Shown here in pieces: positions 26,477 through 34,474 of a stretch of 34,474 nt of DNA (the first letter of the stretch is position 1; each line of letters begins with the position of its first letter). The position numbers were made by a program, and so were the translations under genes. Source of the DNA: an uncultured Lachnospiraceae bacterium (GTDB lineage Bacteria > Bacillota > Clostridia > Lachnospirales > Lachnospiraceae); contig CALWSG010000058.1 in the NCBI GenBank assembly GCA_944384155.1, positions 1-34,474 of the forward strand. The letters are read 5' to 3'. The notes beneath the pieces are model-generated. The model worked only from the letters and a program-made list of their open reading frames with translations. It ran no database searches and was not told where the DNA came from.

Positions 26477-27172
26477 ATGTTAGAAGAACTTAAAAAAGCC
26501 GTTTACGAGGCTAATATGGATCTTCCTAAGTATGGTCTTGTTACATTTACATGGGGAAATGTAAGTGGGATAGACAGAGAAAAAGGTCTTTTTGTAATTA
26601 AGCCTTCAGGCGTAGAGTATGATAAGCTTACTCCTGACGATATGGTTGTTATGGATTTAAACGGAAACAAGGTGGAAGGAAAGTATAAGCCTTCATCTGA
26701 CACAGCAACCCATCTTGAAATTTACAAGGCATTTCCGGAGGTTGGAGGTGTTGTTCACACACATTCATCATATGCTACAAGCTGGGCACAGGCAGGAAGA
26801 GGAATACCTTGCTATGGAACAACACATGCAGATTATATGTATGGCGAGATTCCTTGTGTAAGATGTCTTTCAAAGGAAGAAATTGAGGGTGCATACGAAG
26901 AAAATACAGGACATCTTATTGTCAATGAGTTTAACAGAATGGGAAAAGACCCTATGGCTGTTCCTTGTGTACTTTGCAAGAATCATGGTCCTTTTGCGTG
27001 GGGTAAGGATGCACATGAGGCAGTGCATAATGCAGTAGTGCTTGAGGAGGTTGCCAAGATGGCTTACCGTGCTGAAACCATTAATCCGAGAATTCAGCCG
27101 GCACCTCAGGAGCTTCAGGATAAGCATTATTACAGAAAGCATGGTGCAAATGCTTATTACGGACAGAACTAA
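26477..27172 (+). CDS. araD: L-ribulose-5-phosphate 4-epimerase
   Basis: A 231-aa class II aldolase-family enzyme turning L-ribulose-5-phosphate into D-xylulose-5-phosphate. Zinc ligands His94, His96 (VVHTHSSYA) and His170 (KNHGPFAWG) align with those of E. coli AraD, and the phosphate-binding GNVSG and SSDTATH are present. Last gene of the operon, followed 43 bp later by a strong terminator. Confidence 0.96.
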   Translation: MLEELKKAVYEANMDLPKYGLVTFTWGNVSGIDREKGLFVIKPSGVEYDKLTPDDMVVMDLNGNKVEGKYKPSSDTATHLEIYKAFPEVGGVVHTHSSYATSWAQAGRGIPCYGTTHADYMYGEIPCVRCLSKEEIEGAYEENTGHLIVNEFNRMGKDPMAVPCVLCKNHGPFAWGKDAHEAVHNAVVLEEVAKMAYRAETINPRIQPAPQELQDKHYYRKHGANAYYGQN

Positions 27173-27215
27173 TTCTGTTTTACAAAAAATATACACTGAA
27201 TTTAAGCAATACATT

Positions 27216-27245
27216 AGGACAGAGAGAAAGTCTCTGTCCTTTTTG
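27216..27245 (+). terminator. Terminator of the arabinose operon
   Basis: A perfect 10-bp stem, AGGACAGAGA (27216-27225) with TCTCTGTCCT (27231-27240), a five-base loop, then TTTT. Confidence 0.95.
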
Positions 27246-27320
27246 CTTGTAAAGGATAAAAAACATCCTGAGAAGGAGAATGACAGACTCGAGGAATGTA
27301 TCGGAAGTACTAGATAAATG

Positions 27321-27362
27321 TTGACAAATTTTAAAGAATGAATTATATTAATACTAATATAA
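27321..27362 (+). promoter_or_regulatory. Promoter with an overlapping palindrome upstream of the GGDEF gene
   Basis: TTGACA (27321-27326), 17 bp, TATATT (27344-27349) form a good promoter. TTATATTAATACTAATATAA (27343-27362) is an inverted repeat with a four-base centre that covers the -10 and start site, so it could be an operator. Confidence 0.65.
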
Positions 27363-27430
27363 TATTAGGAAGATATTTTGCAATATAAGCAGGCGGCAGT
27401 AACAAAAACTGTTAGAAAGTGGGATATATT

Positions 27431-29737
27431 ATGGAGAAGGTGTTTATTATCAGTGATGATGCAAAACTTTATAATTTTGTAAATAGTGCATCGAAATATG
27501 GGGATTATCTGGATAATATTGAATTTATAAATGTAACAAGTGGAAATAATATTGTTGGAAGAAATTCTTGTGTTATTATTGATAAGGATAATTATGAGCT
27601 TGATGTATTGAGGCTTTTTGCAAAAAAGATGTATATTATACTTTGTACTGAAAATGATAAAGCTATTCAGATAGACATTGAGGAGGATAATAAGATTCTT
27701 GTTATACAAAAGCCATATATTGAAGAACAAATATATTGTGCCATTAAGATTCTTCTTGAATACAAGGAGTTGGAAAATGAGCTGTACAAGAATAAAAATG
27801 CTGAGACAGATGTAAGAAAAGCAGCAGAAACAGACTATCTGACAGGACTTCCAAACAGGAGGGGAATGTATGAATATTTTGGCTGGAAGTTAAAATCAGA
27901 AACAGTACATTGTATGTTTATTGACATTGATAATTTTAAAAAGGTAAATGATACATATGGTCATAAAATGGGTGATAAGCTTCTTGTAAAGGTGAGCCAT
28001 ATGGTAAAGGAAAAAATAGGTGATCCATTTTTTGCAAGATTAAGCGGTGATGAATTTGCCATTATAATAAACGGAAATACACCTAAAGAGCAGGTAATAA
28101 ATATGGCAGAGGAGATTATAGGCTCTGCTGATGAAATCGAGATGAGTGTGGATGTCAGTTCCATTATATCATTTAGTATTGGAATTATGTTTGACCAGTC
28201 ATCAGGGGACGATTTGGACGATATTCTTCTTAAGTGTGATGTTGCCATGTATCAGGCAAAAAAGAATGGCAAAAGCAAGTACATAATATATAATGATATT
28301 GAAAAGCAGGTAGCATATAAAATGTCCGTTGACAGGGATAAATACAGTGCTCTTAACAGTGGTCAGTTTAAGATATATCTTCAGCCTAGAATGAATATGG
28401 TGACCTCAGGAATGGACGGGGCAGAGGCAGGGATATATTGGGAGCATCCCAAGGACGGGCTTAGAAAGCCGGATGATTTTATAGACATTTTAGAGGAAGA
28501 CGGCTTTATAGTTGAATTGGAAATGCAAATGTTCGAGGAGCTGTGTAAGATTGTGAGCAACTGGAAGAACACTTCTCTTGAGACGCTTAACGTATATATG
28601 AGAATGTCTGCAAAGCATTTGTATGGAAAAAGATTTGTTAATAAAATTGTGGATATCGTAAGGTTTTATGGTTTAAGACCTGAGAGATTCTGTATCGGAC
28701 TTACGGAAATTGAATCACACCCAAGAGTGCAGGAAAGTGTCACAGAGATAAAAAAGGCAGGTTTTGAGATTTCCTGTACAAAAGGAATGTTAAATAACAA
28801 ATCTGCACTTCTTAATGCTAATGACAGTATGGCAGATGAGTGGATTATAGAACGAAATCTTATTAAGGGAGCCGGCAGCAATAGAACAGATGCTATTATG
28901 GTTAAGAGTATAATTTCCCTTGCAAGAGAATTAAATATACAGGTAATTTCCAGAGGGATAGATACAAAAAAGGAAGTTGATTATATTACCGGATACGGCT
29001 GTGATGTAGGGGTAGGCTCATATTTCGGAAAACCCCTAAAGCCTGTTAATTTTTATGAATATGCTCTTGATAATATTTCCGTTAGGAAAAACACATACGA
29101 GTATATTTTTGACGGAAAGCTTACAGACCAAAACGGAGAAAATGAAGGAAGATTTATAGGCAGTGGATGCGAATTTGTGGAGGACAAGGAGCTGGGAAGA
29201 AAAGTTGTGAGATTTCCGGGTAACAACATTGTTGCATTGGAAAACACTCTTGAGCTTCCATCGCAGCTCTTAAGCGGAAAGAATTATACTATATCACTTA
29301 TTGTAAAGGTCGAGAAGATGAAACTGTGGCAGGCAGTATTTTATGTGGAGTGTTCCAACGGTTTCAGCAGCATAATGCCTTATGCGTGGGACGGTGTAGT
29401 AATGTTCAGAGTTAAGGATGCAATGTATGAGGATGAGTGGCATGATGCAATAGGCCAGGAGATAAATGAAAATAAGTGGTATTATATTACGGCAACATAC
29501 AACAGTAAAAAACAGGAGAGCAGACTTTATATAAATGGAAATCTTTCGGCAACAAGAAAAGATGTCCATATAATAGAGAATCCTTTGAGGGTTGTTGTGG
29601 GAGGAGATATCTATCAGGGAACCTTTAAGGGAGAAGTAGGGGGAATTATAATACACGATTATGTTATATCCAGCGAGGAGGCAAGGAAAGAATATATGCA
29701 TTATATAGGCAGTATATGTGACAAAGGAAAACAGTAA
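27431..29737 (+). CDS. GGDEF protein with degenerate EAL domain and C-terminal LamG-like domain
   Basis: About 768 aa from ATG 27431, with GTGGGA upstream; a GTG four codons earlier is less likely. Residues 1-110 look like a degenerate receiver domain (VFIISDDAKLYNFVNSA). Residues 130-300 are a GGDEF domain with DYLTGLPNRRG, IDIDNFKKVNDTYGH and the active loop RLSGDEF (Ser205-Phe209), which probably makes c-di-GMP. Residues 310-545 are EAL-like, but the catalytic EAL is replaced (AGIYWEHPKDG near 334) and most metal ligands are missing, so it should only bind or sense. Residues 555-745 are a LamG/concanavalin-like beta sandwich (WYYITATYNSKKQESRLYIN). No signal peptide or membrane segment is seen, so a normally extracellular fold appears to be cytoplasmic. 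It is a single gene. Confidence 0.88.
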   Translation: MEKVFIISDDAKLYNFVNSASKYGDYLDNIEFINVTSGNNIVGRNSCVIIDKDNYELDVLRLFAKKMYIILCTENDKAIQIDIEEDNKILVIQKPYIEEQIYCAIKILLEYKELENELYKNKNAETDVRKAAETDYLTGLPNRRGMYEYFGWKLKSETVHCMFIDIDNFKKVNDTYGHKMGDKLLVKVSHMVKEKIGDPFFARLSGDEFAIIINGNTPKEQVINMAEEIIGSADEIEMSVDVSSIISFSIGIMFDQSSGDDLDDILLKCDVAMYQAKKNGKSKYIIYNDIEKQVAYKMSVDRDKYSALNSGQFKIYLQPRMNMVTSGMDGAEAGIYWEHPKDGLRKPDDFIDILEEDGFIVELEMQMFEELCKIVSNWKNTSLETLNVYMRMSAKHLYGKRFVNKIVDIVRFYGLRPERFCIGLTEIESHPRVQESVTEIKKAGFEISCTKGMLNNKSALLNANDSMADEWIIERNLIKGAGSNRTDAIMVKSIISLARELNIQVISRGIDTKKEVDYITGYGCDVGVGSYFGKPLKPVNFYEYALDNISVRKNTYEYIFDGKLTDQNGENEGRFIGSGCEFVEDKELGRKVVRFPGNNIVALENTLELPSQLLSGKNYTISLIVKVEKMKLWQAVFYVECSNGFSSIMPYAWDGVVMFRVKDAMYEDEWHDAIGQEINENKWYYITATYNSKKQESRLYINGNLSATRKDVHIIENPLRVVVGGDIYQGTFKGEVGGIIIHDYVISSEEARKEYMHYIGSICDKGKQ

Positions 29738-29765
29738 ATATTATATAAAGCATAATTATTTAAAG

Positions 29766-29813
29766 GCTGTTGCAGGGAAAAGCTTTATCTTTAACCGCAG
29801 CAGCTATTTCTTT
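29766..29813 (+). terminator. Probable terminator after the GGDEF gene
   Basis: GCTGTTGC (29766-29773) pairs with GCAGCAGC (29797-29804) with one G-U pair, followed by TATTTCTTT. Confidence 0.6.
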
Positions 29814-29862
29814 GCATTATAGAAATATGCATGTTTTTGGAATTTTGTGTAATAACTTATAG

Positions 29863-29891
29863 TTGTAAAAAGGCTTGTATTCTGCTATACT
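29863..29891 (+). promoter_or_regulatory. Promoter of the glf-sugar transferase operon
   Basis: TTGTAA (29863-29868), 17 bp, TATACT (29886-29891), about 60 bases before the glf start. Confidence 0.7.
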
Positions 29892-29952
29892 GAAAAAAGA
29901 AAAAAGTAATTAAAAAGTCCCTGCGGCTTATTGCTTAGGAATGGAGATTGCC

Positions 29953-31053
29953 ATGAAATATGATTATTTGCTTGTAGGCAGCGGTTTATATGCCGGCGTA
30001 TTTGCATATCACATGATAAAAAAAGGCAGAAAGTGTCTTGTTGTGGAGAAAAGAAATCATTTGGGAGGAAATGTATACTGCGAGAGTATAGAGGGTATAA
30101 ATGTTCATAAATATGGTGCTCATATTTTTCACACCTCAAATAAAAAGGTGTGGGATTTTGTTAATGGTTTGGCAGAGTTTAACAGGTACACAAACAGCCC
30201 TATAGCCAATTATAAAGGTGAGATATATAATTTGCCATTTAATATGAATACCTTCAGCAGATTATGGAATATAAAAACTCCTAAGGAGGCAGAGGCAATA
30301 ATAAGGAGACAGAGAGAGGACATTCAGGGAGAGCCTGCAAATCTGGAGGAGCAGGCAATAAGTCTTGTTGGAAGGGATATATATGAAAAGCTTATAAAGG
30401 GGTATACGGAAAAGCAGTGGGGAAGAGAATGCAAGGAGCTTCCAAGCTTCATTATAAAAAGGCTGCCCGTAAGATATACCTATGATAACAATTATTTTAA
30501 TGATTTGTATCAGGGGATTCCGATAGGGGGATATAATGTAATTATAAATAAGCTGTTTCAGGGCTGCGATATTATTCTTGATACAGATTATCTGGAGAAC
30601 AGGGAAAAATGGAACAGTAAAGCAGAAACAGTGGTATATACAGGTCCCATAGATGCATATTTTGACTATAGATACGGGGAACTGGAATACAGAAGCGTAA
30701 GATTTGAAACAGAGATTCTTGATGAACCTAATTATCAGGGAAATGCAGTGGTCAATTATACAGACAGAGATGTTCCTTATACAAGAATAATAGAGCATAA
30801 ACATTTTGAGTTTGGCACACAGCCTAAAACCGTAATATCAAAAGAATATTCAGACGCATGGGTAAAAGGTATGGAGCCTTATTATCCTGTTAATAATGAT
30901 AATAACCAAAAGCTGTACTGTAAATATAAAGAGCTGGCAGACAAGGAAAAAAATGTAATATTTGGAGGAAGGCTGGCAGAGTACAAATATTATGATATGG
31001 ATAAGGTTATAGAGTCGGCAATGAACAGACTTGAAAAGCTTGAAATTATATAA
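29953..31053 (+). CDS. glf: UDP-galactopyranose mutase
   Basis: About 366 aa from ATG 29953, chosen because GGAG (29944-29947) precedes it; an in-frame ATG at 29941 lacks such a site. The FAD-binding start is YDYLLVGSGLYAGVFAY. Then come VVEKRNHLGGNVYCE, KYGAHIFHTSNKKVWDFV, the YTEKQWGRE stretch and VNYTDRDVPYTRIIEHKHFE, all landmarks of this family. The enzyme turns UDP-galactopyranose into UDP-galactofuranose in the cytoplasm. The next gene is a sugar transferase 16 bp later, so the product probably feeds a surface polysaccharide. Confidence 0.96.
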   Translation: MKYDYLLVGSGLYAGVFAYHMIKKGRKCLVVEKRNHLGGNVYCESIEGINVHKYGAHIFHTSNKKVWDFVNGLAEFNRYTNSPIANYKGEIYNLPFNMNTFSRLWNIKTPKEAEAIIRRQREDIQGEPANLEEQAISLVGRDIYEKLIKGYTEKQWGRECKELPSFIIKRLPVRYTYDNNYFNDLYQGIPIGGYNVIINKLFQGCDIILDTDYLENREKWNSKAETVVYTGPIDAYFDYRYGELEYRSVRFETEILDEPNYQGNAVVNYTDRDVPYTRIIEHKHFEFGTQPKTVISKEYSDAWVKGMEPYYPVNNDNNQKLYCKYKELADKEKNVIFGGRLAEYKYYDMDKVIESAMNRLEKLEII

Positions 31054-31069
31054 CAGGTGAGGAGTTACC

Positions 31070-32497
31070 ATGAATCAATCAAAGGAAAAAATACAAAATC
31101 TTATGCTGTATGTCGTTGATGCTGTTTCGCTTATTCTAAGCTATATAGCAGCAGGCTGTATATGGCTGTTATTCTATAAAAGAATGGATAATATAGGTCT
31201 TTTAGGCGATATATTAAGCGGTGAAATAGGTTCCATTCTTATATCATATGTGTTTATTATTTTATTTTTTAATGTAAACAGAGACTTTATAAAAAGAGGC
31301 AGGTTTGAGGAATTTAAGTATATATTTAAAATGAATCTCCTGTTTACTGCAGTTTTGGGAGTGCTTTTGTTTCTTAAGGGAGGGGAAGACTCTATCCCTA
31401 GAGGAGTATATTTGCTTATACCCGTTATAAATATAATTATTATGTATATTATGCATATGCTGCTTAAATTTTATCTGTTGAAAATAAGAAAGATGGGCAG
31501 AAAGTCAAATAAGGTTGTTCTTATTACCACAAGTGACAGGGTGGAAAATGTACTGCGAGAGACAAATTATCAATATCACTGGCAGATGAAAATAGCAGGA
31601 ATTATTTTGGTGGACGCCAATCCTGATGATACGCATATAGACGGGATACCGGTGGTGGCAGGATATGAAAATATGATAGATTATTGCAGAACAGAGGTTG
31701 TGGATGAGGTTCTTATAAGCCTTAATTATGACAGCGGAGAATCCCTGAGAACACTTATTATGGAGCTGGAGGATATGGGTCTTGTGGTTCATTTAAGCAT
31801 AGGCAAATTTGGAGAATTTAATGAATTTAACAAAACACTTGGAATGTTTGGTAATATTCCGGTTGTAACATTTGCAAATGCATTTCATGATGATAATAAG
31901 CTGTTGTTAAAGAGACTTATGGATATAGCAGGTGCTATCATAGGTATAATTATCACTATTGTGGCAGGAATCTTTGTTGTACCGGTGCTTATGATAGAAT
32001 CACCGGGAGCACCAATATTTAAGCAAAAGAGAGTGGGAAAAAACGGACGCTACTTTTATATATATAAGTTTCGTTCAATGTATAAGGATGCAGAGGCCAG
32101 AAAAAAAGAGCTTATGGATAAAAACGAAATGAATGGTCTTATGTTTAAGATGACAGATGATCCCAGAATAACAAAGGTGGGTAAGTTTATAAGAAAGACA
32201 AGCATAGACGAGCTTCCCCAGTTCTTTAATGTTCTCAAAGGAGATATGAGTCTGGTAGGAACACGTCCCCCGACGGTAGATGAGTTTAAGCAGTATGAGG
32301 GGCATCATAAGCGAAGGCTCAGCATGAAGCCCGGAATTACAGGGCTGTGGCAGGTAAGCGGCAGAAGTGACATCGATGATTTTGAAGAGGTTGTAAGGCT
32401 TGATTTACAGTATATAGATAATTGGAGTCTGGGACTTGATATAAAAATTCTGTTAAAGACATTTGGAGTTATATTCTTTGGCAGAGGTGCAAGATAG
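31070..32497 (+). CDS. Polyprenyl-phosphate sugar phosphotransferase (WbaP/CpsE type)
   Basis: A 475-aa membrane enzyme that starts a surface polysaccharide by moving a sugar-1-phosphate onto undecaprenyl phosphate. Four N-terminal membrane segments (to about residue 135) are followed by a soluble CoA-binding-like part (VVLITTSDRVENVLRE and VDEVLISLNYD). A fifth hydrophobic stretch (about 282-305) leads into the bacterial sugar transferase domain with KQKRVGKNGRYFYIYKFRSM, KTSIDELPQFFNVLKGDMSL, VGTRPPT and KPGITGLWQVSGRSD. The sugar is not determined; galactose or glucose is usual. It follows glf in the same operon and ends before a strong hairpin. Confidence 0.93.
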   Translation: MNQSKEKIQNLMLYVVDAVSLILSYIAAGCIWLLFYKRMDNIGLLGDILSGEIGSILISYVFIILFFNVNRDFIKRGRFEEFKYIFKMNLLFTAVLGVLLFLKGGEDSIPRGVYLLIPVINIIIMYIMHMLLKFYLLKIRKMGRKSNKVVLITTSDRVENVLRETNYQYHWQMKIAGIILVDANPDDTHIDGIPVVAGYENMIDYCRTEVVDEVLISLNYDSGESLRTLIMELEDMGLVVHLSIGKFGEFNEFNKTLGMFGNIPVVTFANAFHDDNKLLLKRLMDIAGAIIGIIITIVAGIFVVPVLMIESPGAPIFKQKRVGKNGRYFYIYKFRSMYKDAEARKKELMDKNEMNGLMFKMTDDPRITKVGKFIRKTSIDELPQFFNVLKGDMSLVGTRPPTVDEFKQYEGHHKRRLSMKPGITGLWQVSGRSDIDDFEEVVRLDLQYIDNWSLGLDIKILLKTFGVIFFGRGAR

Positions 32498-32525
32498 AGA
32501 AAAGTAAATATACCATTGAGTGGAG

Positions 32526-32570
32526 GCAGATGCCTGTATGAGCAGTATACTTCATACAGGCATCTGCTTT
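32526..32570 (+). terminator. Terminator-like 16-bp perfect hairpin
   Basis: GCAGATGCCTGTATGA (32526-32541) and its exact reverse complement (32552-32567) flank a 10-base loop, followed by TTTAT. The stem is unusually long and the T-tract is weak. Confidence 0.75.
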
Positions 32571-32716
32571 ATGCCGTATATAAGTTAAATTAGAGAAAGT
32601 CTTTGAATTTTACGGTTTAATTATGGCTAGGTTTGTGTGGAAAAAAATGTCGAAACATGATAGATTAATTATATGAAACATAAATATCTGATTTGTAAAA
32701 TTAAACGGTGATGTGT

Positions 32717-34052
32717 ATGAACGAAGTAACCCGGCAGGCGGCAAAAACTATCTTTCAAATTGCAGAGTTTTTTGGTGTGGAAATAGCGGAGGGTGACGTT
32801 ATTAAGGAATTGGATATGTGGAATTGCAGTAACAAAGATATTTCCAAACAGCGTTACAGGCACATTGAGAGTATTATAAAAGAGCCTTTTTTCATTAGTT
32901 TATTTAATATAGCATTGGCACAATACTTTTATCCTCCAATTTATCAAATTCTTCGTGAATGTACAGGGCAGGGGGTGACACTTCATTTAACCGCTTTGAT
33001 TAGGGGAAATAGTAAGCTTGATTTTTCTCCCCAAAAAATGAAAAAGGGATATGAAACACTGGAAAAAATATTGAAAATAGAAAGCCGGGTAGAAAATTTT
33101 CTTTACACCGAATTTTATGCAGATGAAAGACTGGTAATGTATCTTTTGGGAAGTGATGAGATATGTTATGAATTACGAGGGATATGTAATGTATGCTGTT
33201 TGAAGGAGGAATGTAATGAAGACTATTATGCCGGTGAGAAAGACAGGTTAAAGGAATTTTTAAGTGAGGTACGGGATACAGGAAGGCAGGTGATTGTACA
33301 GATTTCAGGTGAGGGTACGGAAGAAGAAAGAATAAACCTTCTTAAAGCAGTGTATAAAAAGTACGGAAGGATATTGATTTTAGCAGATTATGATAAGCTT
33401 TTGGATAAAATGGAGGATAATGAAGATTTATATAAAAGTCTGTTAAATAGGGAGATTTTGTTTTATAGGGGAGATATTTGTTACTATATCCATGAGAGGG
33501 ACGGAGATAAAAAAAACTGTAATATAATTTCCCCTGACATTAATTATCATATATATGTAATAGGAAAAAATATAGGCTCATCTGCTTTTCCCATAATTAA
33601 TTATACGGTAAAAAAATATAAAGGAACAAAAAAAGATACTCTCCTTGCAGAGACAGCACAAAGGTGGGGAGCCGGAGTCAGGGAAAATGATTTTTGTGAT
33701 ATAGACTGTGACGGAGTGGAAAAGGTACAGGAGTACTATTCTTTTGATGATATAAAGCTTTCACAAAAACAAAGAAAAAGCCTGTGGAGTTTTATGAATT
33801 ATATAAGGTATAGTGATAAGGTATTTTATAAATGGAATATGAGAGAAAAATACCATTATGGAAGAAATGTTACGGCACTTTTTGCAGGACCTCCCGGAAC
33901 AGGGAAAACCATGGCGGCAGGGGCAATAGCCAATGAGCTTAAGCTTCCGCTGTACAGAGTAGATTTATCTACAGTAATGGATAAGTATATTGGTGAAACG
34001 GAAAAAAGACTTCAAAAAATTTTTAAAAGCTGTGAAGTGGCGGGAGCAGCAC
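32717..34052 (+). pseudogene. AAA+ ATPase gene cut after Walker A by foreign DNA
   Basis: The open frame runs from 32708 (GTG) or 32717 (ATG) to a stop at 34081, about 455 aa. The first 370 residues are an N-terminal region with a Cys cluster (CNVCCLKEEC) and no clear family. Walker A, GPPGTGKT, is at 394-401 from the GTG start, followed by ELKLPLYRVDLSTVMDKYIG and ETEKRLQKIF, typical of COG0464-type AAA+ ATPases such as those in contractile injection systems. The expected Walker B (LFFDEAD) and everything after it is missing. Instead the frame runs into sequence that reads as an HTH protein in another frame, and ends in GRTESRLP. The gene has therefore been broken near 34030-34052; the rest may lie beyond the element, outside the window. 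Confidence 0.8.
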
Positions 34053-34232
34053 CCGGAAGGACGGAAAGCCGATTGCCATAGGGACACTGGCCTTGACCCG
34101 AAAACCATTCGGAAATGGTGGGAATATCAGCCATCAAAAGTGCAGTTTGAGGGCGGGCATATTACAGTGAAAGTTGCTCCGTCTCAGGAAATGAGTGATC
34201 TGCTGGTCGAGGCGTTTAAGGACAGGCCGTAG
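34023..34232 (+). CDS. HTH-like protein C-terminal part from a mobile element
   Basis: The frame reads KWREQHPEGRKADCHRDTGL, then DPKTIRKWWEYQPS, a helix-turn-helix pattern that resembles from memory small proteins carried by clostridial conjugative or plasmid elements. Then VQFEGGHITVKVAPSQEMSD leads to the stop at 34232. The same frame opens at 33990 with an ATG, but that N-terminal part (MVKRKKDFKKFL) overlaps the AAA+ gene in another frame and is probably chance. The true start is therefore unknown, and the gene may be truncated at the junction. GC content rises sharply here. Confidence 0.5.
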   Translation, partial: LKAVKWREQHPEGRKADCHRDTGLDPKTIRKWWEYQPSKVQFEGGHITVKVAPSQEMSDLLVEAFKDRP

Positions 34233-34295
34233 AATGGCCCCAGGAGGCCTTGTGAGGCGTTTTATCTGTTCAAATGGTTTTATATGCTGAGGATA

Positions 34296-34319
34296 AAAAA
34301 CGCCCATAAGGGCGTTTTT
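34296..34319. terminator. Bidirectional terminator
   Basis: AAAAACGCCC (34296-34305), ATAA, GGGCGTTTTT (34310-34319): a perfect stem with A and T tracts on both sides. Confidence 0.93.
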
Positions 34320-34356
34320 CGAGCTTTTGGGTGAGGTTGTAAAAGTAAAAAAATAT

Positions 34357-34396
34357 TTGCAAAGCACTTGCAAAACGCATGAATATTGAGTATAAT
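34357..34396 (+). promoter_or_regulatory. Promoter with repeated TTGCAAA boxes
   Basis: TTGCAA (34368-34373), 17 bp, TATAAT (34391-34396) form a strong promoter. TTGCAAA occurs at 34357-34363 and again at 34368-34374, over the -35, and TGCAAA recurs after the -10 (near 34402), which suits a repressor such as an antitoxin. Confidence 0.75.
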
Positions 34397-34436
34397 AATA
34401 GTGCAAATTATAAAGAGATGAAAGGAGTGCATTTAT

Positions 34437-34474
34437 ATGGCTGCAACGAAAGGAAATATGACTTTAAGAATGGA
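34437..34474 (+). CDS. Partial gene, possible RelB/DinJ-family antitoxin
   Basis: Only the first 12 codons are inside the window: MAATKGNMTLRM and one partial codon. AAAGGAG lies 11 bases upstream and a strong promoter precedes it. The start resembles RelB/DinJ antitoxins, which open with a short tail and then an 'xITIRMD' strand. The call rests on this pattern and on the operator-like promoter, so it is tentative. Confidence 0.4.
   Translation, partial: MAATKGNMTLRM

Noticed and set aside
33990..34022. ATG start of the HTH-like protein
   Set aside because: The first residues come from the AAA+ gene read in another frame and do not resemble an HTH protein's N-terminus.
1..34474. CRISPR arrays, tRNA or rRNA genes
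   Set aside because: No regularly spaced repeats, cloverleaf-like sequences or rRNA landmarks were seen.

Overview
The window looks like chromosomal DNA from a low-GC Gram-positive anaerobe, most likely a Lachnospiraceae-type clostridium. Supporting signs are strong AGGAGG-type ribosome binding sites, clear TTGACA-17-TATAAT promoters, a bifunctional AdhE under a clostridial-type Rex operator, MecA and YwmB homologues, and a DUF1858 protein. The species cannot be named from sequence alone.

Left accessory block (about 1-6200). The 5' part of a group II intron sits on the minus strand at the edge. Next is a two-gene operon with its own promoter: a 139-aa protein of unknown family and a 914-aa fusion of a dGTPase-like HD domain with a phosphoribosyltransferase-like (PRTase) C-terminus. 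This is the best candidate for an undescribed conflict or defence system here. It is followed by a sigma-70-like protein with a very long C-terminal extension, then a broken GNAT acetyltransferase. The block ends abruptly inside that pseudogene near 6196.

Core metabolic and housekeeping block (6400-17112). It holds an ABC exporter pair; adhE with a promoter and Rex site; a minus-strand run of a membrane-anchored protein, a METTL25-like methyltransferase and a small unknown protein; a divergent YwmB-like secreted protein; and the minus-strand mecA-DUF1858 pair.

Surface and cell-wall block (17400-23192). A Ser/Thr kinase fused to a TadZ/CpaE-like ATPase domain is followed by a second TadZ-like ATPase and a CpaB-like SAF-domain protein. 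This looks like a Tad-pilus assembly module without its usual partners. A 350-bp non-coding stretch follows, with internal repeats, a G-quadruplex motif and a terminator hairpin. Then come a GH18 lipoprotein and a CwlD-like amidase.

Sugar and signalling block (23300-32497). An arabinose operon (araA, an FGGY kinase, araD) runs from its own promoter to a strong terminator and converts L-arabinose to xylulose-5-phosphate. Next is a cytoplasmic GGDEF protein with a degenerate EAL domain and a LamG-like C-terminus. A UDP-galactopyranose mutase and a polyprenyl-phosphate sugar transferase follow, suggesting a galactofuranose-containing surface polymer.

Right edge (32700-34474). A large AAA+ ATPase gene is cut just after Walker A and joined to foreign DNA carrying an HTH-like protein, a bidirectional terminator, and the promoter and first codons of a probable RelB/DinJ-type antitoxin. 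A mobile element therefore seems to start near 34030.
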